Of a stretch of DNA of 64,000 nt, positions 14,401 to 26,950 are shown piece after piece. The position numbers were made by a program, and so were the translations under genes. Numbering within the stretch: the stretch's first letter is position 1; each line of letters begins with the position of its first letter. Origin of the DNA: Marchantia polymorpha subsp. ruderalis. Lineage: Eukaryota > Streptophyta > Marchantiopsida > Marchantiales > Marchantiaceae. Below the pieces are notes generated by a model. The model was not told the DNA's origin and ran no database searches. It saw only the letters and a program-made list of their open reading frames with translations. The stretch lies in NCBI GenBank assembly GCA_037833965.1, contig AP031352.1:16162501-16226500 (forward strand), in the 5' to 3' direction.

Positions 14401-17400
14401 TCCTGCATGACTCCAATTTGTATTGCAGGTAAGTGGGAGGCGCACACAACATTCATCGCAAGTCAGCCACAGGAATTTGTAAAGAAGGCAAATTTGACAG
14501 GTAAAAGACTCCACACTACAGCTCTAAACCAACGACGCGGATTCCAACTCAAAGAGTTCGCCCACGATGAAATATGCTACTGAAGCTACCTCCACTAATA
14601 TTGTGGTAAATATGCAACAAACCTTCAGTTCTGCCTCCTTCTGTTCACTTTCTTCGGCAAGACTTCTGACAAGCACACGCAATTGACTGTTCTGTTCCAC
14701 CATTCCTCGTATGTCTTTAAAGGTCACCTGATAGACACATGAAGAACGTTTCGTGAAGAGGAAGCGCCGTTGCATTCTTAGATAGGCTAAAGACCATGGG
14801 AAGCATAAGTCGTGTAGACCTGTACACGATCCAAGATGATAGTTGCTTCAAGACGGCTGTTTGGCAGCCTCTATGACGAACATGATATTAGTTTGACATT
14901 CATAGCCAACGAACATGAACGATACTAGCGGAGCACTCACCAGCTTCTCTGAGATCACTATATCAGCGGCAGAACTATCGGGCTCAGAGGTAGCATAATA
15001 TGGAAGAGCGTCTCCATTTGGATGCCAGTCTCCAGCTTCAAACCTTTGCTTGACTTCTGCACACTCTTTGAGTAGACCTGCAACCTGTACACATGAGACG
15101 AAACGTGTGTCAATCTAGGATCAGTTTTACTGAATCCTTGCTGCAACAAAACGTTTATCAAGTTATACTTGCATCCAATATTATGTCAATGCTTCATTGA
15201 TGTCTTCTATCGCAAACATCGTAATTTTGCGGATACGATACCTAACGAGTCTACTGGAACCTCTGGAAGATAAGATACGTGAGATACACTACTTGTAGGT
15301 TTAATTACAAAGTCTCAGCTGTAGTGGTAGCGAGTTACTTAAAGCACATGAAGCGGCGAGGTGCGGAAAACATACTCTTCTGGACGCTTAGTACTTAACC
15401 AGAAGAATATGTGAACAAGGTAGAAACCTGAGTTTGAAGGTCTGATATCTCCTTCTGAGCTCCCTTTACTTCTCGTTCCTTCTTCCTAAGATCTGCCTGT
15501 ATAACACGCGGAGATTGAATCAGTGAATGTTGTTCTGCTCTGTCTGTAAGTCCATAGCCAGACTCATTAGCGGTTGCCACAGCCTGAAAACCATAGACCC
15601 ACAATAATATTCCACACAAATGGTACATATATTTCCTTTGCAAAGGCTCCTCACTCACCTTCAAGTCTTTAATAGAGTTCTCGAGCGTGCTTTGATCTGC
15701 CATGGAGTAATGAAGCTTCTCCTCCATCACATGATAAGCTTCGACCATCCTCTCGTGCTCAGCTGTTTGCGGATAAGAAAGTAAGATTCATGGATGGCGC
15801 CAAATAAGAAATCTGATCATCCAGTAAGCATTCAATCACTCACACATCGTTGAACCTAGAAAGCTGATGAAGAACTACAAATTAGAGTCAATTGGCCATA
15901 CCTCTCTCATCGAAGATAACTTCAGCCTTCAATTCTATTTCGTGCAAAACCTGCACGTGGACCCCAAGTCGTGAGAGGTTGTCACTCGTGAACAAGCTTT
16001 GCCACAAAAGCGTACTCAGTACTGACGAGGAATTCATGGTCCTATCGGAAACTTAGATTATTTGGAAAACCTACCCACAAGGATATTCATCCTTACCCGT
16101 TCTAGAAGCGCCTGAGAGTGCTTTCGTTCGTGTCTCTCGTGCCGCCATGCATCCACCGCTTCTTGATATTTCGTGTACATTGTTGATAGCTGTGAAACCA
16201 GGAGCATATTCGGAACTATCAGAGTGTTAGTTGCAATCCTCTGGAAATGGCCACAAAGCTCGAACTATAAGCGATTAAGGATAGAAAGTTCGGTAGCGAG
16301 GACTGGAACTTACACTCCAGCCATCTCGTAGAAGAGCTGCAGCAAGAGCTGTTCCCGAAACCTTCTTTCCAATTGAAGGAAGCATGGCTCCATCCCCATG
16401 GAGCTCCAAGGCAAGCTGCTTATCCCTGTCGCAGTCACATATAGAAGCTCATAACAGTGTCCAGCAAGATGAAAGTACTGGTAGAGCATACCCGATGAAC
16501 CAAAAACCGCAAAAGCATCAAGGTAAGCGTGTCCCGATGGTTGCACTCTGGGGGAAAAAAAGTCAGGGTTCTCAGATCTTTACATTGACTCTGTCATCAT
16601 TTTCATAGGAGGGACCGGAAGCGCGAGATCCCCATCCCTGACGGCATCTGTATTACCATCGGCAAGGGCTTTTTCCAGCTTCTCTTTCAACTCAGATGAA
16701 TCCTGAAATTGCATTGTTGGGATTTTGTCAAAGATAGCAGGCATGTACCGACAAAATACAGAACAAGCAACGCGAATCACTTCATGCGCAGCACCACCAT
16801 ATGCTTCAACTCTGTACAAGCCCTGCCCACCTTAACAGCCGCTTCACGAGCTTGGATTTCTTTGTCGAGTTTTTCCCGATATTCAGCTTCCACCTGGTTC
16901 AAATGAGTCTGCCCACAACCACAGTTTGACACATGTCTCTCCATTACAAGATCATTCAAGGATTAAGGAAACATTAATCAGACAATATCCTATCCTTGCA
17001 TGGACCAATCTGCACATGGTGCTCAGCAGCTAAATACAAATTCGTACTGTTGAGGACTAGATACCCTTACAGCAAGAGAAAACATATTTGTCTACAAATC
17101 TGGCACGGCACTAACTTCATTGGATCACAAAGTGGCCTGCAGTATATAACAAACTCTGACACTGAAGTAACCAAGGCATTCTATATTGAGTAGACTAACC
17201 TCAAGAGCTTTAATAACACCCTCAAGTTCGTTGGACTTCCTCGACCACTCATCAGAGCTCTGCTTGTATAAATCTGCAAGTTTTGTGGCCTGAACAAATG
17301 CAACATGGCACCGTCAAAAAAACCAAGTACTGGGTTCTCATGCTCACAGTAGACACTAAGAAACATGGAAATCCACCCATTCAGTTGATCGCACTTGCAT

Positions 17401-20400
17401 CATTGACCTCAGTCCGAGGAAAAAAAAACATACTGTAGTAATTTCGGTTGACAGATGGTTTTCTTGAAGAATGGCTTGCTCCTTCGTATATCGTAATTCC
17501 TGCTCGCCAATCTCCCTCTTAGTACTAAAGCTAGGAGTAAGATGGTCCTCCTTACAAAGCAAGCTTCTTCCACAATTCACTGTAATCAGGCTACATAATA
17601 AGTCTAACCAAAGAAAAGATGAAAAACGCCAATATCTCTTAATAATTTCTTCTAATAATAGAAGAACGTGAAGAACGTGTAAATAATATAAACAACACAA
17701 TACCTCTCTCGTTTGTGTGAGCTTCGCTTCGAGGTCCCCGATACGCTCATTGCTCCTCTGAACTGACTCTTTGGCTTCCTTGTAAAGCCTCTCTGCCTAC
17801 AAGTGATACATCAAAGTCACCACTCCACAATCAGGTCCTTTCTCCTGCGTGCGTAACTAGATTTACATTCTTCGAAGTTCTCACTGATCTCAAACAAAGG
17901 AAATGCCGAGTGCGCCAGAAGACAAACTAACTACTGTCTAGCTTCTTTCCTTGTGAAGAGTTTCAGAAAAGGGTGTACCGCAGTTGGGTAACCTTAATCC
18001 AAAACTGTTAATAAGAAAAGAGTGTGGTACTTTACACTCTCTCTACTTGGCCGCTCTTAGAAATCCCACCTCACAACGCTAATGAGAAAAACATCGAGCC
18101 CACGACAGTGTTAAGCGACACATACTTGTAAAAGCTTGGACTGCAAATCAGCCTCTAGATCAGCACTAGTACGACGCTCCTCCATAAGTCCCTTTACTTT
18201 GCCATTCAACTCCTCATTGAGCCAAACATTGTGTTGTTCCAAAAGCTCCTTCTCCTGAAAACAGAAAAGGATAAGGTACAAAGATAAGTGCCTGAAATAC
18301 TTGAACTTCGTATAAATATATGCATATAAAAACAGAGAAAGAAGCACGCCATATAGAGGCCTATGAAATGTCTCTCCAAAAAATCGCTTTAAAAAATGTC
18401 CCTAAAATGTTACTCACTTGTTGGAGCCTAGCTTGTACAGCATGAGATCTTCCAACTTCTGCCTCATGCTCACGAACTTTTCCCTCGAACATACTCCTCT
18501 CATCTGTCAAGATAACCTGCCACATATCATCCAGAATACGATATTGACTTCATTGGCTTGATGCGTGCATCCCATTCATGAAAATATATTACTGCTCATC
18601 CTATGTAGAATAGTACTTCGGTATTTTCTTTTGGCAATGTTTAAGTCCAAGACACGACAGCCAAAACCGCTCCCATAACACTCTTGCTAAAATAAAATCG
18701 ATTGAACAACATTATGTTGTTCAATCATTATGAACCGACGTCATAGTGGTTGCAAGACAATTGATGGTGAGGAAATTGCAAAACCAGCTCCACACCAACA
18801 ACGACTGCTTAGTGCCCCGTCGTTGTAGGTGAGGAAGCTGGTGAAATACCTTCTGCTGCAAATTCTTATAAACACCAAACATGCATTGACCGCTAACATT
18901 ATGGGTTTTTTCTCCATTTGAAGGCGTGATTCACTTCGTTTCCAATACGTGATTCACCTAAATTACTGTAATACTGCAACAAACAATAGAGCTGGGAAAA
19001 TATCTTCTTAGTACTCTATATTTGATTGATGGGACAGTCCTTATGTTCGTAGTAAGAGCTAAACGAGTCATCAACCCCTTGCAACAATTACACTACTTTA
19101 ACTCCTTGAAGATACCCTAGTGGAACCCAGAGAAGAATAAACTGGTTTTTTCAGAGTTTCTTGCCGGAGAATGCAGGCATTCAGACTTGACTCCAAGATG
19201 ATAAGAAATGCTGGAAGCGTTTCAGGTGGTTACCTCACCACCCAGCTCTGAGCTGCTCAACTCTCTATCTTAAAAAGCTGAATCCTAGAAGAATCTATTT
19301 CAGGTTTGTACAATCTCCGGCTTACGCAGTGGGTGTGAGAAAAGAGCCCAACTATTCGTCACCATACTTTCTGAACAAAACATGAGAATTTGACATTTTG
19401 CTCTTCGATTCTTAACACGTCCGCTTCAGCTATACAACTTTCAACATGATGAACCAACTGACTTTCTCACAAGACATAAACAAATTTATAAGCAAATGCA
19501 GAAGTGATATGAAATGAATGAAACCAAGATGATAAGTAGCATAATATGTCTGTGCATGTACGCATCTAGCTAAGTCTGTATAAACTCACAATTTTCTCAA
19601 GATATGATTTGATGGAAGAATTTTTTTCATCAAGCTCGATGTTCTTCTGCTCCACCACGTCCAAAAGCTCCCTCCTAGACTTTCGTGCTTCACTAAGCTC
19701 AAAGGACACTCGCTCCATGTCACTCTCATGCTTGATCTGCCCAATCGGATAAAAACGGGCGATCAAGAGGAATACACTTCGATGACTCCAGAACAAAACT
19801 CGAAGTTGTAATTAGATTATTGAAACACAGAGAAAACCCTATTGCAAAATAACAAGAAGTGTGGGTGTACAATTGCCAAACGAACCAGAAAAATCCATAA
19901 GTACGGCGCATTCTCCTGAAACTGAGTTTCAGGCTAGTATGAAAGATCTCTGTTGATTTACGAATGCATTTGATACATGATTTATTGACATTCGCTACAA
20001 CAGTTGTCTCAGGCAGTACTGACGAAAATTTGACGAATTTAACTTGAAACTGAGGCAAAAACTACCGTGGTCCCTTCTTCCTTAACTCTGCTACGCTTGC
20101 CATATGATATAACAAAGATGATGATCAAGAGAAAAACAACCAAATTACTGTTGAATGGCAAAATTTGTGTTCAAAGATTCCCAATGAGGCAAATATCCAA
20201 TTAAACTTCCGCGCAGCTAAATATACGTTCAAATTTGTATGAAAAAGAGATGAACTTACGGCATCCAGCTCAAGTTTGTGGGCCTGACTCTGTGCCTGAG
20301 CAAGCTCGCCTGAACGACGCTCCAGAGTGGCGGCACTTTGCTGTTTTTCATTCTCCAGCTGAGCGAACTGAGCAGTGAGGGATAAAAACTTCTGCTCGAT

Positions 20401-20547
20401 GAGGGCGCACGTCTGCTCGGCATTGATGACAGCAGCATCGGCTCGTGCTTTGTGAGTCTCTAACTGCTGTCTCAGCTCGTAGACATAAGCCACTACCTCA
20501 TCTCCACCTCTTCGCTGCAACTCATCATCGGAAAGAAAAGCCGCCAT
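2399..20547 (-). CDS. NUA: Nuclear-pore anchor NUA, plant TPR/Mlp homologue (about 50 exons)
   Basis: This gene encodes the long coiled-coil filament protein of the nuclear basket, known in plants as NUA and in animals as TPR. The family works in mRNA export, SUMO homeostasis and anchoring of factors at the inner face of the pore. The start is ATG at 20547 in exon 1, and the stop is TAA at 2399-2401. Assembled exons give about 2,386 residues, somewhat longer than the Arabidopsis protein. The first ~1,600 residues are almost unbroken heptad coiled coil. Conserved blocks include the KNSSIKSYLEKI segment in exon 2, LADLYKQSSDEWSRKSNELE in exon 7, SGTALAAALLRDGWS in exon 10 and FKDIRGMVEQN in exon 16. 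A disordered acidic Ser/Thr/Glu-rich tail follows, with basic nuclear-localisation-like patches. The protein ends in an RGRG-rich stretch and a terminal aspartate pair. Splice phases join at every junction. Exon 6 needs a non-standard AAG acceptor. Identity is secure; a few boundaries are less so. Confidence 0.95.
8635..16189 (-). other. NUA: NUA exons 11-36 (central coiled coil)
   Basis: Exons, high to low: 16189-16097, 15950-15902, 15762-15659, 15496-15428, 15084-14941, 14727-14623, 14402-14289, 14104-14008, 13748-13705, 13521-13448, 13226-13124, 12978-12844, 12629-12531, 12449-12408, 12179-12126, 11875-11696, 11596-11549, 11361-11290, 11045-10962, 10643-10569, 10463-10279, 10037-9935, 9689-9573, 9306-9214, 9009-8851, 8688-8635. 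Every joined phase is consistent. Protein landmarks line up in order with plant NUA, for example SRNMEFSQTITNYQQRLRES in exon 22 and RNYERQ at the end of exon 32. Confidence 0.85.
14820..14870 (-). other. NUA: Possible extra or alternative 51-nt NUA exon
   Basis: Inside the intron between exons 15 and 16 lies a 51-nt in-phase open segment preceded by a TAG acceptor and followed by CAG and GTCTAC. It would insert 17 residues between ISEKL and VTFKDI, which are contiguous in NUA/TPR relatives. The constitutive protein therefore probably skips it. The donor is weak, and it may be chance. Confidence 0.25.
18701..18725. repeat. 25-bp perfect inverted repeat in NUA intron 2
   Basis: Two 11-nt arms, attgaacaaca and tgttgttcaat, flank a 3-nt centre. 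It lies within the long second intron of NUA, about 60 nt before a second, longer imperfect inverted repeat, which suggests a foldback or MITE remnant. Confidence 0.7.
18782..18842. repeat. Imperfect inverted repeat with about 23-nt arms
   Basis: The left arm begins accagctcc and ends acaacgac. The right arm begins gtcgttgt and ends aagctggt. The arms are complementary except for a few positions and one offset base, with a 14-nt loop. I see no clear target-site duplication. It is a candidate miniature inverted-repeat element in NUA intron 2. Confidence 0.55.
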
Positions 20548-21700
20548 ATTCGCTGCTCTTCTTGCTACTCAGGAAAGCGATTCAGCATTCTCCCTTCTGT
20601 TCCCGCCACGAACTCACACTTGAATCTTACTGCCCTCCAAACCATCGCTCCCGAAAACTGCAGGTAACCCGCGATGCACCATTCCTAAAACCTTCACAAT
20701 ACCCTCGTCCGTCTGCAATCACTCAACGGTGTCCCGACCGTTCACAGAACTTGCAGAAAAACCTCAGCTTGCCCAGCTCATTCTACAAATGCAAATGCAA
20801 AAACTCGAGGTGCAAGTCGGCTTCTCGACGCCACACGCTAAACCTCTAAAATCTCTAGCCTTGCTAACACTGAAGCCTTTGGCGTCTCCGACCTATCCTC
20901 GGATTCAGCGACTCGACCTGGACAAGGTTTGCTGATCAGAGTCGGCTCCGGTCAGTGCAATTGCAGATCTTGGTGGTGGATCTCCTCGGAGCCCAGGCTC
21001 GTGGAAGTGCAACCTTCCTCAACCCCGTCCTTTGGCGCGCCACCTGCTGCCTCTGCGTTCTCGGCCCGCGCGGCCTTCGTCGGAATGTCGAGCTCTGGAA
21101 CAATTCGCTCACCCCATCATCCATGCATGCATGCATGGACATACAACGGCACATTGCCCTATTTGAAAGTTACGTCCCCTTTGTTGCTAGTTTGCTAGTT
21201 TGGCTCTCCGTCGTCTGATTACCTTCTCTGCTCTTCGTTCTGGCATCATGTTTCTGCATTTATAAGACATCTCGACACTCTGTCTTCGCAAGACCACTTC
21301 AATATCTACTACTTCAGCAAACTGGATTTCCTAAGGAGCATTCTCTAATTCTTCTTTGATGTTCATCTCTACATCACCGAGGTAACCTTGCAACATTTTG
21401 TCAATACTCTATTCTGATCCTTTCGCTTTGGTGCATATTCCACCAAAGCCCCCCTCATAGTGAACTGCAGACGGAGTCCATGCAACATCTTCGAAGAAGA
21501 TGTGGTGAGGTAGACTTGGATGGACCATTATCTATCTTTCATCTCTTATTTTTTCTTCTTCATCTCCATGGAGCATCTTACTGGCTCAGTAGTGTTTATG
21601 CTACAAGGTACTACGAGGAGGGTGTCTTGTGTAGCATAGCCAACAAAAGACGCGTCCGTATCTGTAGAGGTAAAATCATTACACATACAATGTACAGAGA
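20548..21700 (-). promoter_or_regulatory. NUA upstream region and likely 5' untranslated sequence
   Basis: This 1.1 kb lies between the NUA start codon and the AT-rich block and contains no supported gene. Base composition is that of ordinary genic DNA. A self-complementary catgcatgcatgcatg run near 21121-21136 is an RY-type element seen in plant promoters. Plus-strand open frames here (for example 20445-20849 and 20929-21198) show no recognisable protein and overlap the NUA exon 1 antisense. Confidence 0.5.
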
Positions 21701-24700
21701 TGCAATTTGATATTTGTGCTGGGTTTTGATACACAACCAACATTATTTAAAAGCAAATACAAATGCATACAATACCTTCCACACATACATAAGCATTTAG
21801 TTTCAATTATATAAATGAGGATAATTTAGATAACCTGAAAGCATCCTAATAGATATCAAGTTTATCCATGTGGGAAAAACAAATTTAAAAACGTGACTAT
21901 GTTTCAACCATATGACAATCTCTTCTACATCAACTAGCACAATTGGAGTATGAGCGTCAGAGATTATCCAAACAATATGAGCATATGATGTCTCATTATC
22001 AAACATGATTGCATTAAAGTAAATTTTTTGACTGCAACAGAATTGAAATCCTCCAAGCAAAAAATTCTATATACATTGATGTAAAAGTCAAGTTCAAATG
22101 ATAATTTTTAGCACAAAATTTCAAATCATGACAAAGATGCAAAAAGATCTCGGTGGTCATCATTTTAAATATGTTACAAAGCTAAAATTATATTAAAGTG
22201 GTTCAACAACTTTTTAAACATAATTGAATTAATTTGATTTTCTAAATGTCTAGATAAAAACAAAATATGTTACAAGCATTTATGATGATAAGGTGAACAA
22301 ATTAAATATGATGTTTCAAACAAATTGGATATTTTATTAGATGTTTGTAATATATTTATTTTATTATTATTTAAAATGTACTATTATTTTACTAATGTCT
22401 TTAAGTTCATTTTCTCCAAAATTATCAAATGCATACATTTTTACCACTCTTATGCTTCGTATAACTTTATTTGTATGAGATAAATTAAATCTACATACAA
22501 ATTTGTTTTGTAGTTTTCAAGTATAAACATCAAAATCCAACAAGGCTATGATTCTATTATTTGAAATCAACATTTAAATTAAAGATTAAGATTGTAATTT
22601 ATTGCTTCATATATAACATGGTAAAAATTTCTTCACTAACCAACTAATAAATTTTATGATTGTATACATTATGTCATTCCAATTATGATCATTTATAAAA
22701 GATTATTCATATTATCACATTGTGAAAGATTTAGATTTATTTGATCAAATAATAAAATACACTTTTATCATATCAGATGTAAACAAATAAATTTTATTGT
22801 TTTAAATTCAACAAATTTGTTTATTTTCAATTTTATACGAAAATTGAAAATGAAAGCTTGATGATGGCATCATATGATTAAAAAAATCTTAATTTTGTTA
22901 TACTCTTAATTTAGATTGTTTTTTTATTGCGTATAATTTATTGAATGAAATACATATGTAAACAATAATAATATATTTAAATTCAAAAAAATGATAATAT
23001 ACTTTAATATATAAGATAAGTAAATTTTCTATTATATTAAATTGCAAGAGTCTGAACACATGTTCATGTTGTGCATGAGATCATGCAAAAATATCTTTAC
23101 ATGATATATGATTAAAAATTATAATTTTTTGGATACAAGTTAATGATATAAATATTTGTTATGAACAAAAAGAACAATGTCATCTTCTTCATGTTTAGTC
23201 GAACTATATTGTTAGAGTGTTGTCACTTTAAAATGGTTTTTGTCATGTAATATGAATTTATGATTATCGAAGAAGTTCAAATTGTGAGACATAAATGTAT
23301 ATATTATTTGCTAGTTTGCTACAAAAGAGTCATATTTTCTATTGTGAATTTTTTCAGTTAAGATGATCAACTTTGAAGCTCAATTAAATACTAGTTTCAA
23401 ATTTTTGCACTCTTTTGTTGAATATTGATGTATGATACTCTCATATATTTAAATATATAAAATTCACAATATATTAGTGAACTTGGTACAATGATTAAAC
23501 TCAATACCATTAAAAAGAGAAATTTGACAACAACAAAATTGAAAACATCATGATTATTAGGAGCTTTGTCCAAATCTGCAATATCAAACATATATTAAAT
23601 AGTAGTGTCATATTTTAACATTGGCATATAACAATGTTATCATTATTAGTTAAACTTGAAAATGTTAGAAAGAATAGACATATTGAAACACACATGGGTT
23701 ATATTTGTCATGTGATCAATCCATTGGACTGGAATAGATTATGAATATGCAATATTATTTATGTATTTCCTGAAAAGCATCAATAAAAGAATATTCTTGA
23801 TGAATATCTTTAATCTTTGGCTTCTAAATTTAATTTCTGATAAGTTTTTCTCTTCATCATATATATTATATATGAAAATGATGTTGATAAGATTATTTTT
23901 AATCAAATTAATAAAAATGTGATAACACATTTTTCACAAGTCTTAAATACTTTAATCAAGTTGACAATGAAAAATAAGTTTGATAACTTTGTTGATGGTA
24001 GATATAAACAAATCCATAAGTTAGATTTCAAGCATAAAGATGAAGATTTTTGCATTGTGATTTGCACATAATATCGACTTGAAATTTTATTTTTCATAAA
24101 TGTGCATCATTCACAATCAGTTGTCTATGTTATGAAGTTTTGCATCTTTTTAATGATTTGTATTGGAGCTATGAGTATGTTGTTTTGGTTGATGACAATC
24201 TTGTTGTAAAGCATGTGATTTCAGTTTATTTGTTTTAAAATAAAATACTTTGTTATATACCTAACGAGATTAGACTAGAAAGTTGCTATAATTGTTACTC
24301 ACAAGAATAAATTGCGTCAAAAAATTGATAATTAAGAATAAAAAAATCTCAAAATTGCTTCAAATTTTTTGTAAAAGACAAAATTGTAGTTTTGAATGTT
24401 TCAAATTGAAAAGAAAAAATCATTGCTTTTGTTTTCTTAAGCTTGAAAAAATATAAAGATCTCAAAAATTATACAAATAGTGAAATGAAGAAAGAGATGA
24501 AGATTTTAACTGACAAATTTTAAATCAATGATGTTGATTGAACTTCAAATTAACAATGGGAATACAAAATTTGAATTATTAAAGATAATATCCACATATG
24601 ACATGTACTTTTCATATGAATTACGATATTCACATGTAAAATTGTCATTCACTCTTTCACGTCATTCACTCACATTCACATGTATTTATATGTAAAATAG

Positions 24701-26950
24701 TCAAAATAAACCAAGCTAGGTTAGTGAAATGAAGTATTCCTTGCTTATTGGTATTCCTAAAATTGATTTTTTAATCATAGTTTGTACTAGATTGAACATC
24801 TTCAATTTTCTAAATTATAATGGAGAAGTTGAAAATACAAAGCTGATTTTTAAGCAAATTTGTAATATTTTTTTTCATAAAAAAACAAAATGATTTCTAT
24901 AGAAAAAAAAATTTTACATTAAAAAATGTACTTAACAAGATGAAAAATATGGAGATTTTTATTTCAAAAATTAACAAAAATATCAAATGTAAAATGTACA
25001 TCCAAGTTTATGTGCCACTAGATCACAAAAACATTAGTATGTTAAAAATGTGTCAAAAACAGAGTATCAATTGCGTTTATTGTACACAACCGTTCTTATT
25101 GATGTGAACAAAATTGATTAATCTTGAAACTACTACCGTATTATATTCAAGTAATTTATTGATTGAGTTATATCTACTTATAGATCAAAAATAATTGCCA
25201 TCTTTGTCATTTTGATAATATGAATGATCTATGTACAAAGTTAGGTTTATATTGAAAGAAGAGTATGAAGTATATGACATCATATTTTCTAGTAAGTTAG
25301 AATTTAAAAAACTAATTCTAACTTTGTTGTTAGTGATTTTGTGCCTATCACAATAAAACAGCACAAATGATAGTGGTAAATGGTAAACTTAATGTCTCAA
25401 GGGTAAGTAACTGGTTTGTTCTTCTTTTATTCATGCGCTTTATTATTCAGATGCTGACTGTCTCTGGTTTATAGTAATGGTTTATAGTAAAGGGTTAAAT
25501 GATAAAACCGTACAACTCCACCGAATTGTGCAAGACCTTAGCCCTACGTGAGAATGAGAGAGTTGTATTGAATGAAATCATACATGTGATGAAACCATTA
25601 CATGCAATTTCTTGTTTTCATCAATCATTTCAATTATAATTTCTGGAATATAAATAAAAATATCACAAAATACATGAATGTGATGTAAGATTTTTGTTCT
25701 GAGATCCTTATTCTTAAATCTTATTGTCTTCAAATAATCATACATTGTAATCATCATAATCGGCTCTTTGCAATGTACTTAATACGCAAGAGATTCAAAT
25801 AGTTAAATACATTCATCTATTTGATTCTATATGATCGATAGTCATCTATTTGATTCTATATAAAATGTTGCTAGTGGAATATTGGAATGCTTACAATCTA
25901 ATATATAATATCTTCTCACTCTTTATCATTTGTAGTTAGATGGTTTTGGCCTAAAAATTTGCTTGTATGCCTAATCTTTATATTGCATTCAACTTGTTGT
26001 TTCTTTATTAAATACTAAGTTTTAAATCCGTTCAAAGTCAATTTTCAACTTATCATGTAAAATCACTTAAGCATGAATAGAAGATATTTGAAAATTCTAT
26101 CACATGATCTAGAAAAGCACCAATAAATTACAAAATGTGTTTCATGTTTTTCCATGCATCATCACTACTTTGCACTTATATTCATAAGAAAAAACTTGTA
26201 CTCAACTCAATATCCACAAAGTTATTGCAGAAAAATCATACTGGTCATTGAGCTTTAAATGAGAGAAGCATTTAGGAATCGCATCCAAGCGATCACGATA
26301 CGAATAGCCAGTGACAAAGAAAACCGATGAAACCACCTGTAAAATGGCAAAAAAACAAGCAAATTTTTAGCTAGACATGCCAATTTTCCTAACACTTATA
26401 CTTAAAACTACTCTCCATACTTAAATCTTCAACCCAAAGTCCATCATTGCAAACTGATTAAACAAGCTACATGATCTGCAAACAGCTGATCATGGCTCAG
26501 CTCTAGCTCTACTTGAAGAAATCTGCACCTGGAAGATTGAAAGTAATAAGTTTGAATATAATTGGAAGTAATATTTGATGGAATTTTAAGTACAGATTTA
26601 TAATTTAGAAATTTATAGTTCTCATTTTATCACTTATTTGTGGATTGAATATCAAAATAAAACATGTATTACTTCTTTAGTCAGATGACATTGAAATGAT
26701 TTCTTATATTACTTAAAGTTTCTAAAACTGGTTAAGAGTGCACATGGTGAGCATAGAGAGTGGTGGATTGTTATTGAATCATAATTTTACTAAATTCATA
26801 TAATATTCGTATAAAGATATACATTCGTATATTGATAAAACATAACATTACATTGTCCGAAGGATTTTGTAGAATGATTATACACGAAGTCAAGTCGACA
26901 CAACTAGTGAACGTAGTATTAGAAGAAAGTGTATGAATTTTAAGAAATCA
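21700..26950. other. AT-rich, CpG-poor, non-coding block
   Basis: About 5.2 kb whose composition changes sharply at both ends. Runs of A/T dominate and CG dinucleotides are rare by eye, while TG and CA are common. No open frame above about 65 codons exists and none resembles a protein. One translated stretch near 24130-24240 (plus) vaguely recalls the aspartate pair of a reverse transcriptase, but too weakly to call. An old, methylated transposon decayed by C-to-T deamination would look like this. So could an intergenic or centromere-proximal AT-rich repeat. Confidence 0.6.
25813..25861 (+). repeat. 20-bp direct repeat, 29-bp spacing
   Basis: The unit tcatctatttgattctatat occurs at 25813-25832 and again at 25842-25861 with nine bases between. 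It is a local duplication inside the AT-rich block. Confidence 0.85.

Larger units (their letters stand above)
16314..20547 (-). other. NUA: NUA exons 1-10 (N-terminal coiled coil and MLP1/TPR core start)
   Basis: Exon coordinates read from my splice inspection, high to low: 20547-20260, 19736-19590, 18516-18418, 18254-18126, 17796-17704, 17517-17434, 17289-17200, 16908-16831, 16702-16584, 16425-16314. All but the 9/10 junction are phase 0. Exon 9 ends on two bases of a Met codon that exon 10 completes. The acceptor before exon 6 reads AAG rather than CAG/TAG and is the least certain boundary. Intron 2 (18517-19589) is the longest of the gene and holds two inverted repeats. Confidence 0.85.

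Noticed and set aside
21700-26950. Organelle DNA insertion as an explanation for the AT-rich block
   Set aside because: I saw no plastid or mitochondrial gene, tRNA or rRNA segment. Plastid DNA would retain recognisable coding stretches.
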